Origin: Acidobacteriota bacterium
Lineage (GTDB): Bacteria; Acidobacteriota; Terriglobia; Acidiferrales; UBA7541
Direction of reading: 5' to 3'
Length of the DNA: 64,000 bases
Assembly: GCA_003224085.1 (NCBI GenBank)
Contig: QHYK01000044.1
Coordinates: 1-64,000, forward strand
In this document: positions 36,125-45,122 of the stretch, one piece after another
Layout of the letters: each line of letters starts with the position of its first letter
How positions within the stretch are numbered: the first letter of the stretch is position 1
The notes under the pieces: generated by a model
Told to the model about the DNA's origin: nothing
Databases searched by the model: none
What the model saw: only the letters and a program-made list of their open reading frames with translations
Made by a program: the position numbers and the translations under genes

Positions 36125-37045
36125 TTATCCTGTTTTCATTCTCAGCGTCCAAGGCTCTAGCGCCAGCAGTTCGGAGTATTGGGGGTCCTCATCCGGGCAG
36201 AAAATGAACCTAGGAGCGCTCCGAATAATCCCTTCCTTCAGGCTCAGGGTCTTTTCTATGTCTAGCATCTTGGCCTTCATAGCGGGAAGCGACCCCGGAA
36301 GCGCCCCCCTCAATGCGTTGGCTTCTTGTTCTTTACCGGCACTGACTAGTTCTGTCCATTTGCGCTCTCGTTCGAAATCATGAGTGATGAGCAGGAACCT
36401 TGAACCCGGATGATCTGAGGTAACCAACGCCGTGCCGTTTCTTGCAGTCACGAGCGTCCACTGCATTTCGGCCAGAATTGGCACAAACTCCTCTGCCTGC
36501 ATCATTACGTCAAGACTCAGCACCGGATTGACCTGAATCTCGAATGCGTCCTCCTCGACACTCTTGCGCAGGTCCTCCGCCGTAACCCCATAGTCCTTTC
36601 CTTGCTCTTTTAATTTCGCTAGACCTTCTTCGATGGCGCCCGGCGCGCGCGCCATCAAAAGCATCGTTTGTTTAATGATTTTCCCGGCAATTTGCTCAAT
36701 GCCGCCCCTTTGCAACGGAGTTCTCAATTCCTGAAATGAAATCCAGCGCGTAAGAGCGATTCGCTCCTCCCAAGAAGGCTGCTCGTTCGAAGTGGCAAGC
36801 TTCCGCACAACTGCCATCGCGGGCGACTCGACCTTCTCGTCCAAAAATTGTTCAATTGTGTCGTCGAACGTGCCGTCCTGGCGTGTTACTGCGTAGAAGA
36901 TGTCCCGCAAGAGCGCATTCGCCGTCTCCAATTCATCGGGCGTCAGCATTCGGTTTGGCATAGAGCAAAGTACCATCGTGCAACAAAAACGTCGCGATCC
37001 CGTGGATTCTACCACGCGCAAAAAGTGTGGGGCTTTCCTCGGCAA
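36125..37045 (-). CDS. DUF4238-like protein, N-terminus uncertain
   Basis: LLRDIFYAVTRQDGTFDDTI, RWISFQELRTPLQRGGIEQI and ALVTSDHPGSRFLLITHDFE resemble the middle and C-terminal parts of DUF4238 proteins (NAxxERDFY, RTP, SDxP). The family normally begins with an HHYVPQFYLRxF motif, which is not clearly present; the 30-40 residues before MPNRMLTPDELETANALL look unlike the family. Start options are the TTG at 37045 and the ATGs at 36976 and 36958, with no good ribosome site. Possibly truncated at the 5' end. Function unknown. Confidence 0.5.
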   Translation of the reverse strand: MPRKAPHFLRVVESTGSRRFCCTMVLCSMPNRMLTPDELETANALLRDIFYAVTRQDGTFDDTIEQFLDEKVESPAMAVVRKLATSNEQPSWEERIALTRWISFQELRTPLQRGGIEQIAGKIIKQTMLLMARAPGAIEEGLAKLKEQGKDYGVTAEDLRKSVEEDAFEIQVNPVLSLDVMMQAEEFVPILAEMQWTLVTARNGTALVTSDHPGSRFLLITHDFERERKWTELVSAGKEQEANALRGALPGSLPAMKAKMLDIEKTLSLKEGIIRSAPRFIFCPDEDPQYSELLALEPWTLRMKTG

Positions 37046-37046
37046 G

Positions 37047-37199
37047 TTAGAGGATTTTTCGGACCACGCGGTCGATGTCAGCCAGTACCTCTTTCAAATT
37101 GCGACGTACGAAGGCACGCTGCCGCGCGAGTGAAGTGTCGGCTGGAAAGCCGGGCGATTTCACAATAGCGGCCGCATCCTTGCGAGCCTTCTCGCCCAA
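37047..37199 (-). pseudogene. Possible C-terminal coding fragment next to tRNA-Leu
   Basis: Minus strand reads LGEKARKDAAAIVKSPGFPA, then RRNLKEVLADIDRVVRKIL and stop. The helical, charged composition looks protein-coding, and the frame stays open a little further upstream (ELKTAPEE) without an ATG or GTG. Only a weak TTG start is available. Possibly a gene cut by insertion at the tRNA. Family not recognised. Confidence 0.3.
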
Positions 37200-37275
37200 T
37201 TCTTCTGGGGCCGTTTTGAGTTCTACCGCGAAACCGAATCAAACTCAGTTTGTGCTATGTTTTAGACCTGCCTGT

Positions 37276-37363
37276 GCCCGGGTGGCGGAATGGCAGACGC
37301 TGAGGACTTAAAATCCTCCGAGGATTTTTCCTCATGAGGGTTCGACTCCCTCCCCGGGCACCA
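37276..37363 (+). tRNA. tRNA-Leu (anticodon TAA)
   Basis: Acceptor stem GCCCGGG/CCCGGGC with discriminator A and encoded CCA; D arm GGCGGAATGGCAGACGC; anticodon arm GAGGA-CTTAAAA-TCCTC (anticodon TAA, reads UUA); long variable arm; T arm GAGGGTTCGACTCCCTC. Full length, 88 nt. Its 5' half is duplicated at 25259. Confidence 0.97.
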
Positions 37364-37429
37364 GTTTATTCTTTCAGCTCAACACCCGTCAGCAGATGAG
37401 AGATTCAGACTGACCGCGGGTTGCAAAAG

Positions 37430-37451
37430 AGGGGAGCCGAAAGGCTCCCCT
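37430..37451 (-). terminator. Hairpin downstream of the PilZ gene
   Basis: AGGGGAGCC-GAAA-GGCTCCCCT, a perfect 9-bp stem with a stable tetraloop. On the minus strand it is followed by CTTTTGC, so it probably ends the PilZ transcript. On the plus strand it lies 66 bases after the tRNA. Confidence 0.5.
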
Positions 37452-37554
37452 AGATTGCGACCGTACTTTAGTGGACAGGCGCGGCGCGTTGTTCTGGCGT
37501 AGATTTGATCGAGCTTTGGTCTGCCCTCAGAGAGAACTGGCAGAGGCTTTCTTT

Positions 37555-38216
37555 TCAAACTCTCAGCAGGCGTTGCAGCAACCGCTGGAGCACTACCCTG
37601 TCATTTGAACCGACATTCGTGAATTCGACGCCCATGCCTTTGCCGGCTCCGACGCTTCGAACAATGGCCTCTGCCGTCACGCTTCCACCGGGAACTTCAA
37701 ACGCCAATCGAACATTTGTACCCACGCGTGGTGGATTTGGCACGCAAATGAAAAACACCGGCCATTCCGAGCGTCCCTATACGGGAAGTTTGGTGCTCAC
37801 CCCCGCCGTGCCAAGCCGCCCACATTCCCTTGGGCAGTGCAATCCGTTCGAAGCGGCGCTTCCTGCTCGAATCCTCTTGATCGGAAGGTTGGGAATGGGC
37901 GGGCAGCCGTTCTAGCCATCGTGACAATCGGGCTCGGTCGTCTGGCTGCATGGCAATAATTTCAATGCCCATGCCTCGCCGAGCGAGCACACTTCGCACA
38001 ACAGCCCTTGCCCGGACCTCCCCGTGGTCTACATCGAAGAGCACTCGAATCGTGGTTCCTACCTGCGGAGGGTAATTCGTAGAGATGAACAAACCGCCAA
38101 GCCCCATCGTTATCCACGCGTGATACGCACCTTTGACTTGGGCCCTGCCATGCGACAACCCAGCCCTTCGGAGTCTTGACTCTCGCATAGCGGCGCTCGG
38201 CGGTTGAGCCGGGCAT
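37555..38216 (-). pseudogene. Tandem PilZ-domain protein with two frameshifts
   Basis: Three frames join into one two-domain protein. First MPGSTAERRYARVKTPKGWV, then HAWITMGLGGLFISTNYPPQ to DDRARLSRWLERL (domain 1), then KRRFERIALPKGMWAAWHG to TLGMAGV, and finally FFICVPNPPRVGTNVRLAFE to VLQRLLQRLL (domain 2). Both domains keep the basic RRxxR-type start but have TMGLGG or TLGMAG where canonical PilZ has (D/N)xSxxG, so cyclic-di-GMP binding is doubtful. Shifts fall near 38140 and 37750. If these are consensus errors, the gene is intact. Confidence 0.7.
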
Positions 38217-38377
38217 CAATCAGTCACCAAAATTCAGGCTACTCAAGAAACAAGGGTTTGGGTCACGGGTTGCTCTAAGACTAAATCGCGGCTTGGCGCA
38301 ATGTGAATCGAGGTTACGCTCAGAGGTTTCGTCCGGAACGATTACACCCATTCATCTATTGATAACTCTCGATATTT

Positions 38378-39700
38378 TCAAATCGGCCGTACCAACCCCT
38401 GCTCCGTCGCGCGGGTGTTGCGCACAAGCAATAAGACCAGAATCATCCCCACAAACGGAACAAGTCCCGCGACGGCGACGATTTTGTCGAAGGAATGAGC
38501 TGGGAACGCTCGACTGGCGTCGGAAAAATATCCGATCAGCTCAAACGCAATAATCGTCCCAATCCCAGCCCCCGTTCCGCTTAATCCGCTCACCGAGGCC
38601 ACGGCACCACCGGTAAAGAGGTCTGACGGCAAAACGTTAGCAATGGTCGAAAACGCCGCATAACAAAAAGTCGCCAATGCGAACAACGCCGCGATCGCAG
38701 CCAGATTCACCGCTAAAATCGTGGGAATGAGCAAAGTCACGCCAATTCCTCCAAAGACCACCAGCACCTTGCGCGCGGCACCGAGCGGCCAGCCGCGCTT
38801 GATCAAGTATCCCGACGCCGCCCCTCCAAAAAAGTTGCCCAAATCCGAGCCGACAAAAGGAATCCAGATCACGATCAAGCTGCTCTTCAGCGAAATCCCC
38901 TTCGCCAGCAAATAAAGCGGAAACCAATCCACAATGAAGAACCAGACCGGGTCGGTCAAGGCCTTGGCAAAAATCACTCCCCAGGTTTGCGGCAATTTCA
39001 AAAGGGCACTCCATCCGGAGTGGCTTTCAGCCGAAGCCTCGATTCCGGCGGTCTCGCCAAGAATCATCTGCTGTTCCCTGGGCCCAATGCGCGGATGCTG
39101 CCCGGGAAGGTAATACATGCGCCGCCAAACGAATAGCCAAACAAAGCCCAGCAGTCCCGGAATCACAAATGCCGGTCTCCATCCCCACCGGAAATAGATT
39201 GGCAAGATGATGAACGGTGCAATGGCCCCGCCGATGGACGACCCGCTATCGAACAGTGCCGCCGCCAGTCCGCGCTCACGTCTTGGAAACCATTCCGAAA
39301 CCGCCTTGGTCGCGCCAGGCCAATTGGCGGACTCGCCCGCTCCGAGGAGAAGTCGAAACACCGCAAAGCTGTAAAACCCACGCGCCAGCGATGTGGCGAC
39401 AGAGACCACGGAGTACCACAAAACGGAGACGCTCAGACCCCGCCGGGTGCCCACGCGGTCAATCAGCCTTCCGCACACGGTCTGGCCAACCGAATAAGCA
39501 ATTCGAAAGCTAATCAGCAAATTCGCATAATCGGTGTTCGTCCAGTGATAGTCCGCCTTGAGGTACGGAGCGAGCAGCGCCAGCGTTTGCCTGTCGATGT
39601 AATTGATGACCGTGGACGCAAACAGCAATCCTCCAATCCACCACCTTAAATGAGGAATGGGTGGTACTCCCCGAGAAAACGGTTGATCGGGTGCTGACAT
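38378..39700 (-). CDS. MFS transporter of the anion:cation symporter (hexuronate-like) family
   Basis: A 440-aa protein with 12 hydrophobic segments. NYIDRQTLALLAPYLKADYH after TM1, GAGESANWPGATKAVSEWFP in the TM4-5 loop, and ERGLAAALFDSGSSIGGAIA are typical of ACS-family carriers such as ExuT/GudP. Likely imports a sugar acid. Upstream of and on the same strand as nothing else close; nagB lies 57 bases upstream and reads in the same direction, so co-transcription is likely. Confidence 0.88.
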   Translation of the reverse strand: MSAPDQPFSRGVPPIPHLRWWIGGLLFASTVINYIDRQTLALLAPYLKADYHWTNTDYANLLISFRIAYSVGQTVCGRLIDRVGTRRGLSVSVLWYSVVSVATSLARGFYSFAVFRLLLGAGESANWPGATKAVSEWFPRRERGLAAALFDSGSSIGGAIAPFIILPIYFRWGWRPAFVIPGLLGFVWLFVWRRMYYLPGQHPRIGPREQQMILGETAGIEASAESHSGWSALLKLPQTWGVIFAKALTDPVWFFIVDWFPLYLLAKGISLKSSLIVIWIPFVGSDLGNFFGGAASGYLIKRGWPLGAARKVLVVFGGIGVTLLIPTILAVNLAAIAALFALATFCYAAFSTIANVLPSDLFTGGAVASVSGLSGTGAGIGTIIAFELIGYFSDASRAFPAHSFDKIVAVAGLVPFVGMILVLLLVRNTRATEQGLVRPI

Positions 39701-39757
39701 TTCTTTCTAAGGGCCTTCTCCGCGGCGGAGCGCTGCCGTGCTCGCTCCAGGCTCTTT

Positions 39758-40519
39758 TTACCCAGACTTGGCTGTTCCCGGGCTCAATAAGGAAGCGGAA
39801 TCCCTGTCGAGATAAACCGTCGCATTCGAATGCGTGCGCAAGATGGACGCAGGTGCCATCGGGCTGATTTCGCCTTCGAAGCAGGATTTCACCGCCCGCG
39901 CCTTGCGAGCCTCCGGCACCGTCACAAGGATCTCCTTGGCCCGCAAAATTTGACGGATGGACATGGAGATGGCCCTCGCCGGGACATCCTCCAATTTAGC
40001 GAACCATCCCTCGCCCACTTGCTGCCGTCGACAGGCCTCGTCGAGACCCACCAAAATATACGGCTCATCTGTATCAAAATCCGCCGGAGGATCGTTGAAC
40101 GCCAGGTGCCCGTTCTCGCCAATCCCCGCAAAAAGAATGTCCACCGGCTTGGAAATCAATTCCCTGCCGACTTCTTTTGCCACCGCGCGCGGATCACGCT
40201 CGCCATCCAACAGATGCTGTTGCGTGATTCCAGTTTTATGAATCAGCCGTTCGAAGAGATACTTGCGAAAACTGGCAGGGTGTGTAATCGGTAAGCCGAC
40301 GTATTCGTCCAGGTGAAAAAGCTCGACGCGTCCCCAATGAATGTCCGGCGCACTGGTCAGGCATTGCAGAAACTCAATTTGAGAAGTACCGGTAGCCGCC
40401 ACGATACGCGCCCGCCCCTTGTCGCGGATCATGGCGCGAAGAGATTTCGCAGCGTGCTCGGCGGCCGTTTGGCTCATCGCCTGTTTGTCTCCAAGAATCT
40501 TGATCCGCAATTTCGGCAT
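39758..40519 (-). CDS. nagB: Glucosamine-6-phosphate deaminase
   Basis: Converts glucosamine 6-phosphate to fructose 6-phosphate and ammonia. A 253-aa protein. Active-site Asp region [40 protein letters not shown] with the catalytic His; [20 protein letters not shown] and a conserved [13 protein letters not shown] near the end. No allosteric C-terminal module of the E. coli type. Next to an ACS-type transporter. Confidence 0.93.
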   Translation of the reverse strand: MPKLRIKILGDKQAMSQTAAEHAAKSLRAMIRDKGRARIVAATGTSQIEFLQCLTSAPDIHWGRVELFHLDEYVGLPITHPASFRKYLFERLIHKTGITQQHLLDGERDPRAVAKEVGRELISKPVDILFAGIGENGHLAFNDPPADFDTDEPYILVGLDEACRRQQVGEGWFAKLEDVPARAISMSIRQILRAKEILVTVPEARKARAVKSCFEGEISPMAPASILRTHSNATVYLDRDSASLLSPGTAKSG

Positions 40520-40627
40520 CCTTGTTATCTATTTTCTATTCAGCAAAGAACATGGCTTGCTGGAAAAACCGGAAGCCTACACCACCGTGTGCGAATTTCC
40601 AAGGAATGCTTTCAATCAAAAAAATGA

Positions 40628-40672
40628 AAAGGGCGGAACCGGTTCGCGCTCTCGCGCTCAGTTCCGTCCTTT
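40628..40672. terminator. Long hairpin between nagB and the DUF6152 gene
   Basis: A 12-bp stem (AAAGGGCGGAAC with GTTCCGTCCTTT, one G-T pair) encloses a loop with an inner CGCG-CTCT-CGCG hairpin. Minus-strand flank TTTTCATTTTTT is T-rich, plus-strand tail only TTTG. It could be a bidirectional terminator or a leader structure of the 40798 gene. Confidence 0.4.
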
Positions 40673-40797
40673 GATCTGGAGAAGATGCGGACTCTGCTAG
40701 GCTATCATTTCAAGGTTAAGCGAGTACCCAGGCCCAGAAACGGATGCCCATCATGAAGTGGAAGCGAAGCGCTTGTTGCGACGGACCGAGGACGGCA

Positions 40798-41190
40798 ATG
40801 AACACTAGATGGAGAGCCGCCCTTCTCCTTCTATTGATGGTGACGGCAGTTTTGCTTGCCGTGCCTTCGTTGCGCGGCCATCACGGCCTGGCACAGTTTG
40901 ATACCAAGCATCCGGTGAGGCTACAAGGGACCGTTACCGATTTCCGGTTGGTCAATCCCCATGCATATATTTATGCGGACGTGAAAGACGAGCAAGGTAA
41001 GGTCAGAAACTGGAAACTCGAGTTAGGGAGTCTCGGAATGTTGACGCGATTCGGCGGCTGGACTCGTGACACCGTGCGGCGTGGAGACCAAATCACCGTG
41101 GAAGGCTTTCCCGCCAAAGACGGCTCGGCTTACGCGTCTTTGGCCACCGTCCAGCTTTCCAACGGCAAAGTACTGTCGGCGGCCCCATAG
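40798..41190 (+). CDS. Secreted DUF6152-family protein
   Basis: The start at 40798 has CGAGGAC upstream (130 aa), followed by a signal peptide (AALLLLLMVTAVLLAVPSLR). The mature protein begins GHHGLAQFDTKHPVRLQGTV, then VNPHAYIYADVKDEQGKVRN and WTRDTVRRGDQITVEGFPAK, typical of DUF6152: a small beta-barrel beginning with HH. Function unknown. Two bases before the next membrane gene, so the two form an operon. Confidence 0.85.
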   Translation: MNTRWRAALLLLLMVTAVLLAVPSLRGHHGLAQFDTKHPVRLQGTVTDFRLVNPHAYIYADVKDEQGKVRNWKLELGSLGMLTRFGGWTRDTVRRGDQITVEGFPAKDGSAYASLATVQLSNGKVLSAAP

Positions 41191-41192
41191 AC

Positions 41193-41684
41193 ATGCCCGA
41201 CCTGCAGGCCCTGTGCAAGTGGCTCGATCAGACGGCGGTGGGCGCGGCCGTTCGAGAGTCGTTGTGGCTGTTCCCAGCGATCGAAACTCTGCATCTACTT
41301 GGGATGGCGGCGCTAGTAGGGACCGTGACAGTCCTCGATTTGCGGCTCCTGGGATGGGCGATGCGGCGGGAGCGCGTTTCGGCTCTGGCGGGAATGCTCC
41401 TCCCCTGGGCTTGGGCAGCATTTGCAGTGCAAGTGGTTACCGGCACGCTGCTGTTTTCATCGGAAGCGGTCAAGGTCTGCAGCAATCCTGCGTTTCGACT
41501 GAAGATGGTCTTGATTTTTGTGGCTGGCGTGCACGCGTTCATTTTCCACTGGTTCGTCTATCGAGATGTCGCGAACTGGGATGACAGAGCACTCTTGCCC
41601 ATGAAGGCGAAAATTTCAGGTTTTGTTTCGATTCTGCTATGGGTTGGAATTGTAGCCGCCGGACGCTTTATCGGGTTTGTGTGA
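41193..41684 (+). CDS. DUF6644-like four-helix membrane protein
   Basis: A 163-aa protein: short N-terminus with LCKWLDQTAVGAAVRESLWL, then about four TM helices (LFPAIETLHLLGMAALVGTV, MLLPWAWAAFAVQVVTGTLL, KMVLIFVAGVHAFIFHWFVY, ISGFVSILLWVGIVAAGRFI). His residues in helices 1 and 3 could bind a cofactor. This family regularly follows DUF6152 genes in Acidobacteriota. Function unknown. Confidence 0.82.
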   Translation: MPDLQALCKWLDQTAVGAAVRESLWLFPAIETLHLLGMAALVGTVTVLDLRLLGWAMRRERVSALAGMLLPWAWAAFAVQVVTGTLLFSSEAVKVCSNPAFRLKMVLIFVAGVHAFIFHWFVYRDVANWDDRALLPMKAKISGFVSILLWVGIVAAGRFIGFV

Positions 41685-41790
41685 GCCAGCCACACTGCCT
41701 TCTTGAACGGTCAAATTGGAAACATCGTAGGCTCTGGCGGTGTCTATTTCATGGGGCCTGTCTGCTTGAAACTGAGGAGGATGACGACCT

Positions 41791-42372
41791 ATGAACAAAC
41801 GTATTTTGGTTTTCCTCGCCGCGTGTTCGATTGCCGCTCGAGCCGCGCAAGTGGCCAATTCTCCCCCATTGGCTAAGTCTACCGGAGTTCAAGGACCACA
41901 GTCCTCAAGGTCATCGTCGGCCCCATCGGGGGAAAGCACCAGCCCACAGTCGTTTGAGGGCACTTGGCAAGGCGCCTGGCACGGCTATGGCGCTGTAAAT
42001 CATGAACCAGGGTCACAATCGTCGTTGACTGTCACGCTCACGGTGAAGGCTGGAGGCGCTGGCAAACTTTCAGGTATCACCTCGACCAGCTCATGGCAGC
42101 ACCAACCGGTACAAAATCCACGTCCTTCGCTTGGCGCACCACCGCCACCTCCCGCCCCGCCCCCACCGCCGCTGCCAACCCCACCGCCGAGCGGAAAGAT
42201 ACTCAATCCACGAACCGAGGGACACACGTTTGTATTCGAAGTCAAAGGCCCCGACGCCAAACTGGTCGATTTCCGACTGAGTCTTCAGGGCCCGGATGGA
42301 GGAACCTTGAGCGTGACAATTCCAACCCATTTGCGGGTCTACCCGGAATTTCGCATGAAACGTACGGGGTGA
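41791..42372 (+). CDS. Secreted protein with a polyproline segment
   Basis: A 193-aa protein. Signal peptide MNKRILVFLAACSIAARAAQ. A Ser/Pro-rich linker is followed by SFEGTWQGAWHGYGAVNHEP and SLTVTLTVKAGGAGKLSGIT, a polyproline stretch at residues about 112-135, and HTFVFEVKGPDAKLVDFRLS to the end. The beta-rich parts look like a lipocalin-like ligand or lipid-binding fold interrupted by the Pro linker. Family not recognised. Confidence 0.75.
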   Translation: MNKRILVFLAACSIAARAAQVANSPPLAKSTGVQGPQSSRSSSAPSGESTSPQSFEGTWQGAWHGYGAVNHEPGSQSSLTVTLTVKAGGAGKLSGITSTSSWQHQPVQNPRPSLGAPPPPPAPPPPPLPTPPPSGKILNPRTEGHTFVFEVKGPDAKLVDFRLSLQGPDGGTLSVTIPTHLRVYPEFRMKRTG

Positions 42373-42438
42373 TCCTGGGCACTAAATCCGCCTCACGGGC
42401 ATCCAAAGCAATTAGAATTGCTTTCCAGGAGGTCGTTT

Positions 42439-43782
42439 ATGCTCCGCCGGGTGCTGTTCCTCTTGACACTTCCTGTAATTCTTTCTTTTCTTCGGCTGTC
42501 GGCAGCTGGCGCCCAGCAAGTAATTCCCGAAACCCCCGCCGGCCATACGCTAAGAGCATGGCTTGATGCCTTCAACAACGGCGACCGTGCGGTGGAGGAA
42601 AAATACCTCCAAACCTACGATCACACGCGCTCTCTCGACGAGGAAATGCGCTTCCGCGGCGTGACGGGTGGGTTCGTGCTTCTCCAAATCATCAAAAGCG
42701 ACCCGCGGAGCGTTGCATTCATGGTGAAGGAGCGCAACAGCGAAACCATGGCTGTCGGCAAGATGGAAGTGAAACCCGGCGACCCCGCGATGGTGGCCAG
42801 TTTCTCTCTCCGCGCGGTTCCTCCCGGCACAAAACTAACCGACCTCAATTTCAAAGTCGACCCCGCCACCCGCGCCAAGGTCATCGACGGCACTGTCGCC
42901 GCTCTCAACGAATCTTATGTCTTCCCGGAAACCGCCAAAAAGATGGAAGAGGCTGTCAGGGCCCACCAGAAGAAAGGGGACTACGATTCCATTACCGATG
43001 GCGACGACTTCGCCAAGCGCCTAACCGACGATTTTCAGGCGGTCAGCCACGACAAGCATTTGCGTGTCATGTTCAGTGCCACGCCCATGCCGGATATGGA
43101 GGCTCAGCTCCCCGACCCCAATCACGAAGCCGAACACCGCAAAGAGATGGAGCGTTTGAATTGCGGCTTCAATAAAGCGGATATTCTCGAAGGCAACGTG
43201 GGTTATCTGAAGTTCGATTTCTTTGCCGACCCTCGGATCTGCGGACGCACGGTTGTAGCGGCGATGAGTTTCCTCGCCAACACGGACGCCATCATCTTCG
43301 ACCTGCGGGAGAACGGAGGCGGCGACCCCAAGATGGTCTCCTTGGTTTCGACCTATCTGTTCGCCGAGCGGACCCATCTCAACGATTTGTGGACGCGCAA
43401 GGGCGACATCACCGATCAGTATTGGACGCTTCCGTATGTACCCGGCAAGCGCCTGGACGGCAAGCCCGCGTTTGTCCTGACGTCTTCCAACACCTTTTCC
43501 GGCGGAGAGGAGTTCACCTATAACCTAAAAACTCTCAAACGCGCCACCATCGTTGGCGAGACCACGGGCGGCGGCGCTCACCCGGTGCGCGGGCACCGCA
43601 TCACCGAGCATTTCTCGATTGGCGTGCCCTTCGCTCGCGCCATAAATCCCATCACGCACACGAACTGGGAAGGCACTGGCGTTGAGCCCGACGTCAAAGT
43701 CCCCGCCGCCGATGCTTTGACCACCGCCAAGAAGCTCGCCGCAGAAAAGCTCGCCGCGAAGCCCGCCGCGCAGGAAAAGTGA
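42439..43782 (+). CDS. S41-family peptidase (C-terminal processing protease-like)
   Basis: AGGAGG precedes the ATG at 42439 (447 aa). Signal peptide FLLTLPVILSFLRLSAAGAQ. Residues about 20-140 are a DUF3887-like accessory domain; the protease core follows: VGYLKFDFFADPRICGRTVV, DAIIFDLRENGGGDPKMVSL and FVLTSSNTFSGGEEFTYNLK, with the catalytic Ser in SxTFSGGEE and a downstream Lys; then TTGGGAHPVRGHRITEHFSI. No PDZ domain, as in the IRBP/Tricorn-like branch. An exported protease or peptide-binding protein. Confidence 0.9.
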   Translation: MLRRVLFLLTLPVILSFLRLSAAGAQQVIPETPAGHTLRAWLDAFNNGDRAVEEKYLQTYDHTRSLDEEMRFRGVTGGFVLLQIIKSDPRSVAFMVKERNSETMAVGKMEVKPGDPAMVASFSLRAVPPGTKLTDLNFKVDPATRAKVIDGTVAALNESYVFPETAKKMEEAVRAHQKKGDYDSITDGDDFAKRLTDDFQAVSHDKHLRVMFSATPMPDMEAQLPDPNHEAEHRKEMERLNCGFNKADILEGNVGYLKFDFFADPRICGRTVVAAMSFLANTDAIIFDLRENGGGDPKMVSLVSTYLFAERTHLNDLWTRKGDITDQYWTLPYVPGKRLDGKPAFVLTSSNTFSGGEEFTYNLKTLKRATIVGETTGGGAHPVRGHRITEHFSIGVPFARAINPITHTNWEGTGVEPDVKVPAADALTTAKKLAAEKLAAKPAAQEK

Positions 43783-43817
43783 AACTGCACAACGCCGTAG
43801 GCGCGTCACCTCTGAGG

Positions 43818-43836
43818 CCAGTCCGTCAGGACTGGG
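43818..43836. repeat. Hairpin after the S41 peptidase gene
   Basis: CCAGTCC-GTCA-GGACTGG with extra GAG/CTC pairs outside. No T-tract. May act as a terminator or REP-like unit. Confidence 0.35.
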
Positions 43837-43951
43837 CTCCGGAGCAAACGAATCATGAGCGCCGTGGGTGCGACCCCATGGCGGCGTCCTTCGGGATGGC
43901 ATCTTCGTTTTGGAGTGCGACGGCTTGACGCCGCTTTGTCTCCCTGTGTGG

Positions 43952-43975
43952 GAGTCGGAGCTTTGGCTCCGACTC
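43952..43975. repeat. Perfect 10-bp hairpin
   Basis: GAGTCGGAGC-TTTG-GCTCCGACTC in the noncoding region after the S41 gene. No T-tract, REP-like. The rest of 43783-44570 shows only the regulator fragment listed next. Confidence 0.35.
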
Positions 43976-44170
43976 AAAAGCCGCCTCGCCCACCCCTGTC
44001 GTTCCGAGCGGAGCAGGCCGACGGCACAAATGGGTGGTGGAGGGCTTGCTGTCTTCCAGGTGCGGAATCACTTCCAATGCGCCGCCCGGTTCCCCAAACG
44101 CCGACAGTCATTGCATGGGCGGGGAGCGGGGGGACAGAGCGAACGTTTTCGCAAGTGCCCGAGGATGTCT

Positions 44171-44330
44171 TCACGAGCGCGTCGGCGAGGCCGGCTGTTC
44201 TTCTTCTCCGTGCACCAGCCCAAACTTCTTCATCTTGTAGCGCAGCGCGTCGCGGCTGATGTCCAGCAGCTTGGTTGCTTTGATCTGATTCCCGTGCGAC
44301 TGCGGCAGCGCCATTTCGAATCGATTGCGG
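44171..44330 (-). pseudogene. C-terminal HTH fragment of a sigma-54-type (NtrC-like) activator
   Basis: Minus strand reads FEMALPQSHGNQIKATKLLD then ISRDALRYKMKKFGLV, ending EQPASPTRS and stop. This is the Fis/HTH_8 domain that ends NtrC-family regulators (ALxxxxGNxxxAAxLLGISRxTLRYKMKKxGL). No AAA+ domain or GAFTGA motif is found upstream, so it is a leftover. Confidence 0.6.
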
Positions 44331-44572
44331 CCGCTCTATCTCCGCACGATTTTCCGCTCCCACGAGCGGGATGATCGCCTTCCATTGCCAGCCAAGCGAT
44401 GGGCCTTTGCCAAGTGGATGAGGTTCTTCCACGCCAACATTCGATAGGACTCTGGCAAGAACCTTCGAGGCCATATTTGTCCAAGCAGTTCTGACGAGAC
44501 AAATACGGTCCGCGCTTTAAAAAGCCCGCTTCAGAAGGCGGCCGCTACACGAAGAACGCAGGCTCCCAACGT

Positions 44573-45013
44573 TTAGCTCTGCTTGAGCAGAAGGCGCAAA
44601 TGTTTGACGGCGCGCTCCGCGTCCTCGCGGAAGTGCAAGGCGTCGAACTGGAATGACTTCAGCCAAACACGCAGCCTGCCTCCAAAGGGGAAAAGCAGGA
44701 CTTGCTGCGCCGCAGAAACTGTCCCTGCTGTCTTCGTGACCGTTGGGGCCAACCACAGAACCATCGCCCGCACGATGGGCATGGCGCGCCTGCCCTGCTG
44801 CGCCGTCCGGGTCGCAACGTAAACCACGGCGCGCGCGTAAAGGATCCACGCTGCCACAGCAATGCCTGCCATCACCAACAGAACGAGAAACGCCATGGCA
44901 AACAGCAGGAATGCAAAAAACAGTTCTTGGAAGTAAAAAGACTGGAAAGCGAGGACGAGGACCGGGAGCCCGCACAACGCTATCAACGTACGCCGCTTAG
45001 CCTGTGCTGTCAT
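44573..45013 (-). CDS. Hypothetical inner-membrane protein (146 aa)
   Basis: Starts MTAQAKRRTLIALCGLPVLV. Two or three TM segments lie in the first 75 residues (TLIALCGLPVLVLAFQSFYF and FAFLLFAMAFLVLLVMAGIA). The soluble C-terminus is basic: LLFPFGGRLRVWLKSFQFDA, then FREDAERAVKHLRLLLKQ. Not recognised. It stands alone between decayed sequence and a DinB gene. Confidence 0.65.
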   Translation of the reverse strand: MTAQAKRRTLIALCGLPVLVLAFQSFYFQELFFAFLLFAMAFLVLLVMAGIAVAAWILYARAVVYVATRTAQQGRRAMPIVRAMVLWLAPTVTKTAGTVSAAQQVLLFPFGGRLRVWLKSFQFDALHFREDAERAVKHLRLLLKQS

Positions 45014-45122
45014 GGCCCATTGTGCCTCCGGCTCTCCTATTTTTTAGATGCAGCAAAAGGGGTTCTAGTACCGTGACCGGCAATCTACCCTAGATTTACG
45101 AAGAAATCCACCTAAAGATTTT

